13,782 nt of DNA from Paraclostridium ghonii (GCF_023653455.1 NZ_JAKEDR010000087.1:1-13782); one strand, 5' to 3'; counted from the first letter of the stretch, positions 1 through 9,281 are shown. Program-made: numbers and translations. Notes: generated by a model from the sequence alone, not told the origin.

Positions 1-153
1 AATTTAAAAAGTTGTCCATCGCTCAGCTAATCATTATCTGAATATCTGGCTTGGTTGTTTGTTGTTTAATTCTTTAAAAAGAATTTATATAATTAACCTA
101 CTGTTTAATTTTCAAAGTTCATTTTCTTATTTTGCCCTTTCTTAAGGACAAGT
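1..153 (-). ncRNA. Pre-16S rRNA leader (5' part of an rRNA operon transcript)
   Basis: Read on the minus strand, this stretch ends with the conserved clostridial pre-16S sequence containing CAAGCCAGATATT-like and GCGATGGACAAC-like segments. These normally lie just before the 16S rRNA start (GAGAGTTTGATCC), which would fall outside the window. It also carries a boxA-like antitermination element, CTTTGAAAATTAAACAGT (about 102-119), a hairpin just after the predicted start (TTGTCC / GGGCAA, about 133-152), and a second hairpin AATTCTT-TAAA-AAGAATT (68-85). No mature rRNA is inside the window. The assignment comes from my recall of Firmicute rRNA leaders, backed by the strong promoter immediately upstream. 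Confidence 0.82.
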
Positions 154-179
154 AATACTATACTATGAATTAAACAGTA
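99..179. repeat. 12-bp perfect inverted repeat between rRNA promoter spacer and boxA
   Basis: TACTGTTTAATT at 99-110 and its exact reverse complement AATTAAACAGTA at 168-179 are separated by 57 bp. One copy is inside the spacer of the rRNA promoter; the other overlaps the boxA-like leader element. The promoter copy is upstream of the predicted start and so would not be transcribed from this promoter, which argues against a simple RNA hairpin. Confidence 0.7.
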
Positions 180-185
180 AGTCAA
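157..185 (-). promoter_or_regulatory. rRNA operon promoter (sigma-A type)
   Basis: On the minus strand there is TTGACT (180-185), a 17-nt spacer and TATAGT (157-162), close to the sigma-A consensus with ideal spacing. The DNA upstream (about 186-210) is made of A and T tracts, as expected of an UP element. Transcription should start near 149-153 and proceed leftward into the rRNA leader. The promoter begins only about 35 bp beyond the sigB stop codon. Confidence 0.85.
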
Positions 186-219
186 CTATTTTTTAAAATT
201 TAATTTTATTTTTTTATTT

Positions 220-993
220 TTATGAATTCTTTTCATATTCTTTCTTTAACTTCTCAATTATTTTTCTCTCTAATCTTGAAACTGTCATTTGAGATATATC
301 TAAATCTTTAGCTATAATTGATTGTGTTTTATCTAAAAAGAATCTATCTTTAAATATTTTTACTTCTAGTTCATTTAATGATTCTATAAACTTATTTATA
401 AAGTCCATATTCTCTATATTTCCAAAACTACTTTCTTCCTGACCAATTTTATCTTTTAGACTTATTTCCTTATCCTCTGAATCGTCATTACTAGATGCAT
501 CTAAAGACATTGGTTGGTATCCGTATGAAGCTTCCATAGCCTCTAATACTTCTTCTTCTGTGCAGTCTAAGTAGTTTGCTATATCTATAGCTTTTGGACT
601 TTGCTTATTCTTTTGTTCTAATAATAACTTAGCATCACTTATTTTTTTGCTTAACTCTTGAATCCTTCTAGGTACTTTTACTGTCCAAACTTTATCTCTA
701 AAGTATTTCTTTATTTCTCCTATTATAGTAGGCGTTGCAAAACTTGAAAATTCATATCCTTTTTCAATGTCATATCTATCAATTGCATATATTAAAGCTA
801 AAGATGCCACTTGAAAAATATCATCAAATTCTACACCTTTATTAATATATTTTTTAGCTAATATATTAGCTAAATACATATGTCTTTCTATTAGAATATT
901 TCTTATTTCTACGTTTTTATTCTTGCTATATATGCTAAACAACTCTTTGGTTTCCATGTCCATATAGCTTGTAGCATTAGCTACATTCTTCAT
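220..993 (-). CDS. sigB: RNA polymerase sigma factor SigB (SigB/SigF/SigG family)
   Basis: This is an alternative sigma factor of 257 residues, the normal length for the sporulation/stress group. Region 2 spans roughly residues 35-112: the core-binding segment includes EFDDIFQVASLALIYAIDRY (55-74), followed by a region 2.4-like stretch through VKVPRRIQEL (105-114). A region 3 segment follows at about 115-160. The region 4.2 helix-turn-helix is near 222-251 (TQSIIAKDLDISQMTVSRLE). The ATG overlaps the rsbW stop codon by one base (TAATG), and AGGAG lies about 10 nt upstream, so the pair is probably translationally coupled. The SigB identity, rather than SigF, is inferred from the partners rsbV and rsbW and from the position after gyrA, where clostridial relatives carry sigB. 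It should direct general-stress transcription when released from RsbW. Confidence 0.9.
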   Translation of the reverse strand: MKNVANATSYMDMETKELFSIYSKNKNVEIRNILIERHMYLANILAKKYINKGVEFDDIFQVASLALIYAIDRYDIEKGYEFSSFATPTIIGEIKKYFRDKVWTVKVPRRIQELSKKISDAKLLLEQKNKQSPKAIDIANYLDCTEEEVLEAMEASYGYQPMSLDASSNDDSEDKEISLKDKIGQEESSFGNIENMDFINKFIESLNELEVKIFKDRFFLDKTQSIIAKDLDISQMTVSRLERKIIEKLKKEYEKNS

Positions 994-1400
994 TAAATAC
1001 CAACTCCTAAATATTTAGTCATTTTAACTCTAGTACCCTCATTACTGTTAGATGTAGTGCTTACTTCATCCATTAATGTCTTTATTATAAATAAGCCTAA
1101 TCCGCTTTCTTTTGGGTCTGTTAAATCTGGCTCTTGTAGGGATTGTACATCATATCCGCTTCCTTTATCTTCTACTTCTATTGTTAGAGCATTTTCTAGT
1201 ATAGAAAATTGAACTAAAAATTTATCGTCTAAACTATGTTTTATAGCATTTGTACAAGCTTCTGATACTGCTACCTTTATATCTTCTATATCATCTAAAG
1301 AAAATCCAATTTTATTTGCTATTCCAGAAACTGTTAATCTTATAATGCTTACGTATTCTGGATTAGACGTAACTTCCATTTTTATAGTTTCTAAATCCAA
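993..1400 (-). CDS. rsbW: Anti-sigma-B factor and serine kinase RsbW
   Basis: A GHKL-fold serine-protein kinase of 135 residues. In this family it binds and inactivates SigB, and phosphorylates RsbV to inhibit it. The N-box has the pattern E47-x-x-x-N51 (SEACTNAIKH), the G1 box is DKGSG (78-82) and the G2 box is ESGLGLFII (98-106), so all the ATP-binding elements are present. Translation is predicted to start at a TTG codon (1398-1400), because GGAGGG lies 7 nt upstream inside the end of rsbV; the next in-frame ATG (codon 8) has no such signal. It sits between its two partners, three bases after rsbV and overlapping sigB by one base. SpoIIAB is the closest alternative name, but the context favours RsbW. 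Confidence 0.9.
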   Translation of the reverse strand: MDLETIKMEVTSNPEYVSIIRLTVSGIANKIGFSLDDIEDIKVAVSEACTNAIKHSLDDKFLVQFSILENALTIEVEDKGSGYDVQSLQEPDLTDPKESGLGLFIIKTLMDEVSTTSNSNEGTRVKMTKYLGVGI

Positions 1401-1403
1401 AAC

Positions 1404-1715
1404 TTATCCCTCCACTTTAAATATTTTATCTAAACCTGTTATACTAAAAATTTTCTTAACATTTTTTCTAGGATTTAATACATATATATCCTTTTCATTA
1501 ACTTTCAATCTTTTAAGCACTCCTATTAATGCTCCTAATCCTGTTGAATCTATGTACTCTAAATTAGTAAAATCTATTTTTATATCAACTGGTTGCTCTT
1601 CTATTAATCTGTTCAAATAAGCTTTAACTTTATCAGCTCCAGCTACATCTAGCTCTCCATTTAGCTCTACATTCCAAAAATTATTATCAAGTCTTGATTC
1701 TATATTTACAGACAT
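1404..1715 (-). CDS. rsbV: Anti-anti-sigma factor RsbV (STAS domain)
   Basis: A single STAS domain of about 103 residues. The conserved phosphoacceptor serine is in DSTGLG (Ser57 counting from the chosen start), the site at which RsbW phosphorylates RsbV in this family. Unphosphorylated RsbV binds RsbW and releases SigB. The frame opens with two consecutive ATG codons (1716-1718 and 1713-1715). AAGGAGG is 4 nt before the first and 7 nt before the second, so I chose the second; the difference is one residue. The Shine-Dalgarno overlaps the end of the upstream ytxG-like gene. No phosphatase gene (RsbU, RsbP or similar) is in the window, so the enzyme that reactivates RsbV must be encoded elsewhere. 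Confidence 0.9.
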   Translation of the reverse strand: MSVNIESRLDNNFWNVELNGELDVAGADKVKAYLNRLIEEQPVDIKIDFTNLEYIDSTGLGALIGVLKRLKVNEKDIYVLNPRKNVKKIFSITGLDKIFKVEG

Positions 1716-1730
1716 CATAGTCCCTCCTTA

Positions 1731-1988
1731 TTATTTTTTAAAAAATCTAAATACCTTTGTTATACTAGTTACACCACTGGCTAAACCGACAATATCTTCC
1801 GTACTTTTTGTAATTGCTGCAAAATTTTCTATAGTTTCATGTATATGTCTTTCATTATAATCTACTATTTTATATGCTTTTTCAACAACTTTAGTTGCAC
1901 TATTTATTAGTTTTGCTAAATATATAGCAATTATTAACGCCGATACCCCAAATAAAATAGCTCCTATTTGCCATCCCACTGCATCCAT
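1731..1988 (-). CDS. Small DUF948 / YtxG-like membrane protein
   Basis: An 85-residue protein with one N-terminal membrane segment (about residues 5-27, rich in G, A, I and L) followed by a charged, helix-forming tail. This layout fits the DUF948 (UPF0478, YtxG) family, whose biochemical role is not known. The start ATG overlaps the stop of the YtxH-like gene by one base (TAATG), and a GAGGGAGA Shine-Dalgarno lies about 10 nt upstream. In Bacillus subtilis ytxG is next to ytxH in a sigma-B-dependent operon. Here the same pair is inside the sigB operon itself, which supports a stress-related role. The family call is from overall pattern and partner, and is less certain than for the Rsb proteins. 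Confidence 0.7.
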   Translation of the reverse strand: MDAVGWQIGAILFGVSALIIAIYLAKLINSATKVVEKAYKIVDYNERHIHETIENFAAITKSTEDIVGLASGVTSITKVFRFFKK

Positions 1989-2269
1989 TACACATTATCT
2001 CCCTCATCTTCAAAAGTCTTGCTTATTATTATTTCATCTTCAACTATGTTTATATCGTCAACATCACAGTCATCAACTATATTTGTAATCTTATCTTTAA
2101 CAGTTTTAATTGTTTCTTCTAAAACTTCTTTCGGATTTTCTTTTATATCTTCTACCTTATCTTTAACTTCTTTTCTTAATTCTGAACCTTTTTTAGGTGC
2201 TAAAAATAAACCTAGTAAAAATCCTAACACCGATCCTAGAAAAAAAATTTTTCCCTTATTTCTACTCAT
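1988..2269 (-). CDS. YtxH-domain membrane-anchored stress protein
   Basis: A 93-residue protein. An N-terminal hydrophobic segment (about residues 8-24, GSVLGFLLGLFLAP) leads into the typical YtxH signature APKKGSELRKEV (24-35), then a long amphipathic, probably coiled helix (about 30-63) and an acidic C-terminal tail (about 66-93). YtxH family members are induced by general stress in bacilli; their molecular function is not established. The ATG is preceded by AAAGGAG with a fairly long 10-nt gap. It is the first gene of the stress operon: 75 bp separate it from gyrA, and the gyrA terminator fills part of that space, so a separate promoter is expected between them. Confidence 0.75.
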   Translation of the reverse strand: MSRNKGKIFFLGSVLGFLLGLFLAPKKGSELRKEVKDKVEDIKENPKEVLEETIKTVKDKITNIVDDCDVDDINIVEDEIIISKTFEDEGDNV

Positions 2270-2293
2270 AATAATTATACTCCTTTCTTATTT

Positions 2294-2323
2294 TATATAA
2301 ATATTATATATATAATTATGCAA
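2294..2323 (-). promoter_or_regulatory. Candidate sigma-A promoter of the ytxH-ytxG-rsbV-rsbW-sigB operon
   Basis: On the minus strand TTGCAT (2318-2323) is followed, after 17 or 18 nt, by TTATAT (2295-2300) or TATATA (2294-2299). The -35 overlaps the U-tract of the gyrA terminator. The match is moderate in a very A+T-rich stretch, so this is a candidate only. Some promoter is needed here, because gyrA is terminated just upstream. Confidence 0.3.
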
Positions 2324-2353
2324 AAAGAATAGGGTTTATATACCCTATTCTTC
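2321..2353 (-). terminator. Intrinsic terminator of the yaaA-recF-gyrB-gyrA operon
   Basis: Minus-strand hairpin with an 11-bp perfect stem, AAGAATAGGGT (2325-2335) pairing with ACCCTATTCTT (2342-2352), a 6-nt loop, and a T-run leading out of the stem (minus strand, 2326 to 2322). It overlaps the gyrA stop codon, so the last codons of gyrA form one arm. Confidence 0.85.
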
Positions 2354-4768
2354 TACTTCTATCTTTGCAATTGAAACTACATTAACTTCATCATCAGTTT
2401 TCATTAATTTAACACCACTAGTAACTCTTCCAAATAAAGATATTTCATTTACTCTAAGCCTTATTAATACTCCATTTGAATTTATAATCATCATCTCATC
2501 ATCTTCATTTACCATTTGAGCTCCGACTATATCTCCTGTTTTATCTGCTATATTATAAGTCTTAATACCTTTACCTGCTCTTATTTGAGCTCTGTATTCT
2601 TCTATTGATGTTCTTTTTCCAAAACCATTACCACTAACAACTAATAACTCAGTTCCTTCACTACAAAGATTCATAGCTACAACTTTATCATCCCTATTTA
2701 AAGAGATACCTTTTACGCCCATAGCCGTTCTTCCCATATGTCTTATATCATTTTCATTAAATCTTATAGACATACCACCTTGCGTAACTAATAAAACATC
2801 TTCACTACCATCAGTTACTTTAACGCCAATAAGCTCGTCATCTTCTCTTAATCCTATTGCTATTAACCCTGATTTGTTTATATTTTTAAACTCTTCACGT
2901 TTAGTCTTTTTAACTATTCCTTTTTTAGTAGATAATAATAAGTATTCTGAATCACTATTATCATCTATAGATATCATAGTAGCAATTTTTTCATCGCTGT
3001 TTAACTGTAATAAGTTAACTATAGCTGTTCCTTTAGCTTGTCTCTTAGCTTCTGGTATTTCATATGCATTTAGTCTATATACTCTACCTTTATTTGTAAA
3101 GAATAGTAATCTATTATGTGTATGAGTCGTTATTAGCTCTTTAATAAAATCTTCTTCTCTTGTAGTAAGAGCTGAAATACCTCTTCCACCTCTGTTTTGG
3201 CTCTTATATGTATCTATAGGCATTCTCTTTATGTATCCAAAATGAGTAAGAGTTACAGCCACTTCCTCATTTTCTATAAGATCTCTCATGTCTATTTCGC
3301 CTTCAGCATGTTTTATTTCAGTTCTTCTATCATCTGAGTAGTTTTCTTTTATTATAGTTAATTCTTGTTTTATAACATTCATAAGCAATCTTTCATTACT
3401 TAATATTTCTATTAATTTATTTATCTTTTTAAGTAATTCTTCATACTCAGCTTCTATTTTATCTCTTTCTAATCCTGTAAGTCTTTGAAGCTTCATATCA
3501 AGTATTGCTTGAGATTGCAGCTCCGAAAGATTAAATCTGTTGATTAAGCCTTCTTTAGCTTCTTGAGCAGTCTTAGATCCTCTTATAAGCTTTATAACCT
3601 CATCTAGATTGTCTAATGCTATTCTTAATCCTTCTAAAATATGTGCTCTTGCTTCAGCTTTATTTAAGTCAAACTTAATTCTTCTAGTAACTACATCTTT
3701 TTGATGTTGTACATAGTGATATAATGCTTGCTTTAGATTTAAAACCTTAGGCTCTCCATTTACTAATGCTAGCATTATTATACTAAATGTATCTTCCATT
3801 TGTGAGTGTTTATACAGCTTATTTAAAACTATGTTTGCATTTGCATCTCTCTTAAGCTCTATAACTACTCTCATACCATCTCTATTACTCTCATCTCTTA
3901 AATCAGAGATTCCTTCAACTTTTTTATCTTTAACCAACTCAGCTATTTTTTCAACTAACTTAGCCTTATTTACTTGATATGGTATTTCAGTTACAACTAT
4001 TTGTTGTTTTCCCTTAGCTAGTTCTTCTATGTAAGCCCTAGCTCTTACTTTAACTTTTCCTCTTCCTGTTCTATAGGCTTCATATATATTTTCTTTACCC
4101 ATTATTATTGCAGCAGTTGGGAAGTCTGGTCCTTGTATAAATTGAATCAAATCTTCAATACTACAATCCTCATTATCTATAAGATGTATTGTAGCATCAA
4201 TTACTTCTCCTAAGTTATGAGGAGGTATAGATGTAGCCATACCAACAGCTATTCCATTTGACCCATTAACTAAAAGATTTGGGAACCTACAAGGCAGAAC
4301 TGATGGCTCTTTTAAAGATTCATCAAAGTTTGGTATAAAATCTACAGTTTCTTTATCTATGTCTCTTAATAATTCTAACGCTAATTTACTCATTTTAGCT
4401 TCAGTGTAACGCATTGCTGCTGGTGAATCTCCATCTACAGAACCAAAGTTACCATGTCCATCAACTAAAAGTCCTCTAGTTGAGAACTCTTGAGCCATTC
4501 TTACCATTGCAAAATAAACAGCAGTATCTCCATGTGGATGGTACTTCCCTAGAACGTCCCCGACAATACGAGCAGACTTTCTATATGGTTTATCTGGTGT
4601 TAAGTTTAATTCACTCATTGAGTATAGTATTCTTCTATGAACCGGCTTAAGTCCATCCCTTACATCAGGAAGTGCACGTCCAGCTATAACACTCATCGCA
4701 TAATCAATATACGATTTTTTCATTTCATGACCTATTTCAATAGGGAGTATTCTATTATTTTCTTCCAT
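2345..4768 (-). CDS. gyrA: DNA gyrase subunit A
   Basis: The DNA-breaking subunit of gyrase, which introduces negative supercoils ahead of replication forks; full length at about 807 residues. From the chosen start, the active-site tyrosine is Tyr121 (AAMRYTE). The quinolone-determining region reads [20 protein letters not shown] with Thr82, the unmutated state for clostridia. The GyrA box QNRGGRG, needed for DNA wrapping, is near 524-530 and is followed by the beta-propeller repeats of the C-terminal domain. I chose ATG at 4766-4768. A GTG six bases upstream (4772-4774) is the alternative: the GAGGGG Shine-Dalgarno lies 10 nt from the ATG and 4 nt from the GTG, so spacing does not settle it. 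gyrB ends about 18 bp upstream, and the two must be co-transcribed. Confidence 0.97.
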   Translation of the reverse strand: MEENNRILPIEIGHEMKKSYIDYAMSVIAGRALPDVRDGLKPVHRRILYSMSELNLTPDKPYRKSARIVGDVLGKYHPHGDTAVYFAMVRMAQEFSTRGLLVDGHGNFGSVDGDSPAAMRYTEAKMSKLALELLRDIDKETVDFIPNFDESLKEPSVLPCRFPNLLVNGSNGIAVGMATSIPPHNLGEVIDATIHLIDNEDCSIEDLIQFIQGPDFPTAAIIMGKENIYEAYRTGRGKVKVRARAYIEELAKGKQQIVVTEIPYQVNKAKLVEKIAELVKDKKVEGISDLRDESNRDGMRVVIELKRDANANIVLNKLYKHSQMEDTFSIIMLALVNGEPKVLNLKQALYHYVQHQKDVVTRRIKFDLNKAEARAHILEGLRIALDNLDEVIKLIRGSKTAQEAKEGLINRFNLSELQSQAILDMKLQRLTGLERDKIEAEYEELLKKINKLIEILSNERLLMNVIKQELTIIKENYSDDRRTEIKHAEGEIDMRDLIENEEVAVTLTHFGYIKRMPIDTYKSQNRGGRGISALTTREEDFIKELITTHTHNRLLFFTNKGRVYRLNAYEIPEAKRQAKGTAIVNLLQLNSDEKIATMISIDDNSDSEYLLLSTKKGIVKKTKREEFKNINKSGLIAIGLREDDELIGVKVTDGSEDVLLVTQGGMSIRFNENDIRHMGRTAMGVKGISLNRDDKVVAMNLCSEGTELLVVSGNGFGKRTSIEEYRAQIRAGKGIKTYNIADKTGDIVGAQMVNEDDEMMIINSNGVLIRLRVNEISLFGRVTSGVKLMKTDDEVNVVSIAKIEVEE

Positions 4769-4786
4769 TAACACTCATCCCCTCTC

Positions 4787-6688
<1,902 letters not shown>

Positions 6689-7807
6689 CTAGTTACCTCC
6701 ATTCTCTATACTAATTACATTTCCTTTTTCAATATTGAAAATAGTAGTATTCTCATTACTAAATATTTTTTTATGAGAAGCTTCAGCTGTTGTTATAAAT
6801 ATTTGAACTTTATCTAAATTATCTACTAACAGTTTTTGTCTAGTTTCATCTAATTCACTAAAAATATCATCTAGCAATAAAATAGGGTATTCTCCTACTT
6901 CACTTTTTATTAATTCTATCTCTGAAAGTTTTAATGAAATAGATGCAGTTCTCTGTTGGCCTTGAGATCCATAAAGCCTAATATCTAATCCATTAATACA
7001 AATTAATAAATCATCTTTATGAATTCCATATCTAGTAGTTCTTGTTTCTATATCATGATTATGTCCCGATTTAAGTTTTTCAATAAATCGTTCATAAACA
7101 GTGTTTACAGTGTCTTCATCATTAATATTTAATTGATTTTTATACTTTATTGATAAATCTTCTAAATTATTAGTAAGATTTTTATGCATTTCGCTTGATA
7201 TAGATGTGATTTTTTTTATAAAGTCTCTTCTTAAAATATATATATAACTACCATATTTCGCCAAGCTTTCATCATAAACCTCTATTAAATTTATATCTAC
7301 ATAGTTGCTTTTTAGTAGTTTGTTTCTTTGAAATAGTATTTTGTTGTAATTGGTAAGATAATTATAGTATTTAGGCATAATTTGACTTATCTCTTTATCT
7401 ATAAAAGATCTTCTTTCTTTTGGCCCTTCTTTTACTAATCTTAAATCTTCAGGAGAAAAAATAACTACATTTAGATTTCCTAATAATTCATATATTTTTT
7501 CTATATTTATTTTATTAATTTTTATACCTTTTTTGTTATTTTTACCAATTCCAATTTCTATTAGACTCTTTCTATTATATTTTATGAAGTTCCCACCTAT
7601 ATATAAATTTTCGCATTCAAACTTAATCATTTCTTTATCTTTATTAGTTCTAAAAGACTTTCCAAATGATAATAAATAAATTGCTTCTACAATATTTGTC
7701 TTTCCTTGTCCATTTTTACCTATAAGTAAATTTATTTTGGGATTAAACTCTAAATACAGAGCTTCATAATTTCTAAAATTTATTAAATTCAAGCCTTTTA
7801 AATACAC
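6689..7807 (-). CDS. recF: DNA replication and repair protein RecF
   Basis: An SMC-like ATPase that helps load RecA at gapped DNA. It has 372 residues from the start chosen here. Walker A is GKNGQGKTN (30-38), the ABC-type signature is SQGQQRTAS (281-289) and Walker B with the D-loop is LLLDDIFSELD (310-320). The longest frame opens at a GTG (7814-7816), but that codon overlaps the Shine-Dalgarno AGAGG. The GTG at 7805-7807 lies 8 nt downstream of AGAGG and gives MYLKGLNLINFRNYE, which matches how RecF proteins usually begin, so I moved the start by three codons. It lies between yaaA (14 bp upstream) and gyrB (no gap). Confidence 0.95.
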   Translation of the reverse strand: MYLKGLNLINFRNYEALYLEFNPKINLLIGKNGQGKTNIVEAIYLLSFGKSFRTNKDKEMIKFECENLYIGGNFIKYNRKSLIEIGIGKNNKKGIKINKINIEKIYELLGNLNVVIFSPEDLRLVKEGPKERRSFIDKEISQIMPKYYNYLTNYNKILFQRNKLLKSNYVDINLIEVYDESLAKYGSYIYILRRDFIKKITSISSEMHKNLTNNLEDLSIKYKNQLNINDEDTVNTVYERFIEKLKSGHNHDIETRTTRYGIHKDDLLICINGLDIRLYGSQGQQRTASISLKLSEIELIKSEVGEYPILLLDDIFSELDETRQKLLVDNLDKVQIFITTAEASHKKIFSNENTTIFNIEKGNVISIENGGN

Positions 7808-7821
7808 AAAGGGCACCTCTT

Positions 7822-8028
7822 TTATAGTATCTTTATTGTATTACCTTCAACTTCTACTATATCATTAGATCTTAATTTTTTCCCTCTTCTAGTTTCTATT
7901 TCTCCATTAACCTTTACTAGACCTTCTTGAATTAAAAATTTAGCATGTCCGCCTGTAGAGGCAATATCTACTAGTTTTAAGAATTGATCTAATTTTATGA
8001 ATTCAGAATCTATAGTTATTTCAATCAT
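7822..8028 (-). CDS. yaaA: Small S4-domain RNA-binding protein (YaaA/RlbA type)
   Basis: A 68-residue protein that is almost entirely one S4 RNA-binding fold: the helical part KLDQFLKLVDIASTGGHAKF (12-31), then LIQEGLVKVNGEIETRRGKK (32-51) and a closing strand. It is a conserved gene between dnaN and recF in many Firmicutes; a role in ribosome assembly or RNA binding has been suggested for the family. The ATG has a strong Shine-Dalgarno, AAGGAGG, 7 nt upstream. It is the first gene of the recF-gyrB-gyrA operon. It should not be confused with the unrelated YaaA peroxide-stress protein of Escherichia coli. Confidence 0.85.
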   Translation of the reverse strand: MIEITIDSEFIKLDQFLKLVDIASTGGHAKFLIQEGLVKVNGEIETRRGKKLRSNDIVEVEGNTIKIL

Positions 8029-8108
8029 TTTTCTTCCTCCTTTTATTATAGCAAATATATATTAAGTTAATTTATCATTCTTAAGTGTTAACATATATTT
8101 AAAAATAT

Positions 8109-8137
8109 ATTATATCATAAAAACCCAACTTTTTCAG
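8109..8137 (-). promoter_or_regulatory. Candidate promoter of yaaA-recF-gyrB-gyrA
   Basis: Minus strand: CTGAAA (8132-8137), 17 nt, TATAAT (8109-8114). The -10 is perfect and the -35 matches 4 of 6. The -35 falls in the loop of the dnaN terminator, so terminator and promoter would be interleaved. A second TATAAT preceded by TGC (8045-8050) sits so close to the yaaA Shine-Dalgarno that transcripts would start inside it, which makes it less likely. Confidence 0.4.
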
Positions 8138-8145
8138 TTGGGTTT
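8117..8145 (-). terminator. Intrinsic terminator of dnaN
   Basis: Ten-bp perfect stem: AAACCCAACT (8121-8130) with AGTTGGGTTT (8136-8145), 5-nt loop, followed on the minus strand by TTTTATGA. It begins 9 bp after the dnaN stop and separates dnaN from yaaA. Confidence 0.85.
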
Positions 8146-8154
8146 AATTTTAAG

Positions 8155-9264
8155 CTATATATTAGATGATATTCTTACAGGAAGTAATAAGTATGTATAT
8201 TTTGTTCCATCTACCGGTTTTATTATACATGGATTTATATTTGTAGTAAATTCTACAAATATCTCTTCACTGTCTATAACTTTTAGTGCATCTATGAAAT
8301 ACCTTGAGTTAAAAGCTATGTCTAGGTAATCTCCCTCTAAATCTATAGATACTTCTTCATAAACATTACCTTTTTCAGTGTTAGAAGTTATAGCTATTGA
8401 ATTATCTCTTATTGATAATTTTATTAAATTATTTTTTTCAGACTGAGATAGTAAAGATGCTCTTTCTATACTATTTAATAATTCCTTTGTGTTAACCTTA
8501 GCTCTAACTCCATATTCTCTAGGAAGAAGTTTTTTGTAATCTATAAATTCTCCGTCTAACAATCTAGTTATTATCTTAGTTTCATTGATTATAAAAATAG
8601 CATTTTTTTCATCAAAACCTATTTGTATCGCATCATCTTCAGATGAAAGTAACCCATTTACATCATGAAGTGTTTTTCCCGGTATTATAACCTTTGTGTT
8701 TTTCCCCATATTGTCAATTTCACTAGCTCTTACAGCTAATCTGTATCCATCTATAGCAACCAAGCTTATATTTCCATCAATTATTTCTAATAACTCACCC
8801 ATTAATATTGGTTTAGTTTGATCTTGAGAAATTGCGAAAACAGTTTGTTTAATCATATTCTTTAATAAATCTTGAGGAATATTGTACAAATCATTTTCAT
8901 TTACATCTGGTAATTTTGGATATTCAACTGCTGAATCTCCTTTTATTTTAAATCTTGAGTTTAAGCAATTTATGTACACATTATTATCTGAGTCTGTTTC
9001 TATTTCAACAAAAGTGTCAGGTAATTTTCTTATTATATCTCCAAATAATCGAGCATTTATTACTATTTTACCTTCTTCTTCTACTTCAGCTTGTATATGA
9101 GTATCTATTCCTATTTCTAAATCGTATCCTGTTAAGTTTAAAGTTCCTTCTTTTGCTGTTAATAATATCCCTTTTAATAGCTCTAAAGTTGTTTTTCCAT
9201 TAATAGCTTTTTGAACAATACTTATTTTATGAGCAAGTATTTTTTGATTACAAATTATCTTCAT
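8155..9264 (-). CDS. dnaN: DNA polymerase III beta subunit (sliding clamp)
   Basis: The ring-shaped processivity clamp that tethers DNA polymerase to the template. It has 369 residues, within the usual range for the family, and three repeated clamp domains of about 120 residues each can be followed by similarity. The N-terminus MKIICNQKILAHKISIVQKA and the C-terminal YLLLPVRI, equivalent to the MPMR-type end of other clamps, fit the family. GGAGG lies 9 nt before the ATG, and a perfect DnaA box fills exactly that gap. The gene follows dnaA with 240 bp between, part of which looks like the unwinding region of the origin; it is closed by its own terminator at 8121-8145. Confidence 0.97.
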   Translation of the reverse strand: MKIICNQKILAHKISIVQKAINGKTTLELLKGILLTAKEGTLNLTGYDLEIGIDTHIQAEVEEEGKIVINARLFGDIIRKLPDTFVEIETDSDNNVYINCLNSRFKIKGDSAVEYPKLPDVNENDLYNIPQDLLKNMIKQTVFAISQDQTKPILMGELLEIIDGNISLVAIDGYRLAVRASEIDNMGKNTKVIIPGKTLHDVNGLLSSEDDAIQIGFDEKNAIFIINETKIITRLLDGEFIDYKKLLPREYGVRAKVNTKELLNSIERASLLSQSEKNNLIKLSIRDNSIAITSNTEKGNVYEEVSIDLEGDYLDIAFNSRYFIDALKVIDSEEIFVEFTTNINPCIIKPVDGTKYTYLLLPVRISSNI

Positions 9265-9273
9265 TGTGGATAA
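9265..9273 (-). promoter_or_regulatory. Perfect DnaA box between Shine-Dalgarno and start codon of dnaN
   Basis: TTATCCACA on the minus strand, a full match to TTATNCACA. It occupies the nine bases between GGAGG and the dnaN ATG. It lies on the far side of the A+T-rich tract from the paired boxes at 9336-9353. Confidence 0.85.
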
Positions 9274-9281
9274 CCTCCTTG

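Noticed and set aside
1345..1620. 91-codon plus-strand open frame across rsbW/rsbV
   Set aside because: Antisense shadow of two well-supported genes; no Shine-Dalgarno and a composition typical of reverse A+T-rich coding DNA.
220..1715. Reading the rsbV-rsbW-sigB genes as spoIIAA-spoIIAB-sigF
   Set aside because: The families are close, but position after gyrA with ytx-type genes and the clostridial gene order favour the sigB system; a family tree would settle it.
1968..2300. 110-codon plus-strand open frame across the YtxH-like gene
   Set aside because: Serine- and isoleucine-rich mirror of a real minus-strand gene, no translation signal.
2874..3125. Plus-strand open frames inside gyrA (2874-3125) and gyrB (4791-4994)
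   Set aside because: Antisense to conserved gyrase coding sequence; no independent evidence.
8882..9203. Two overlapping plus-strand open frames inside dnaN (also 8138-8329)
   Set aside because: Shadows of dnaN; leucine-rich or scrambled products without family resemblance or start signals.
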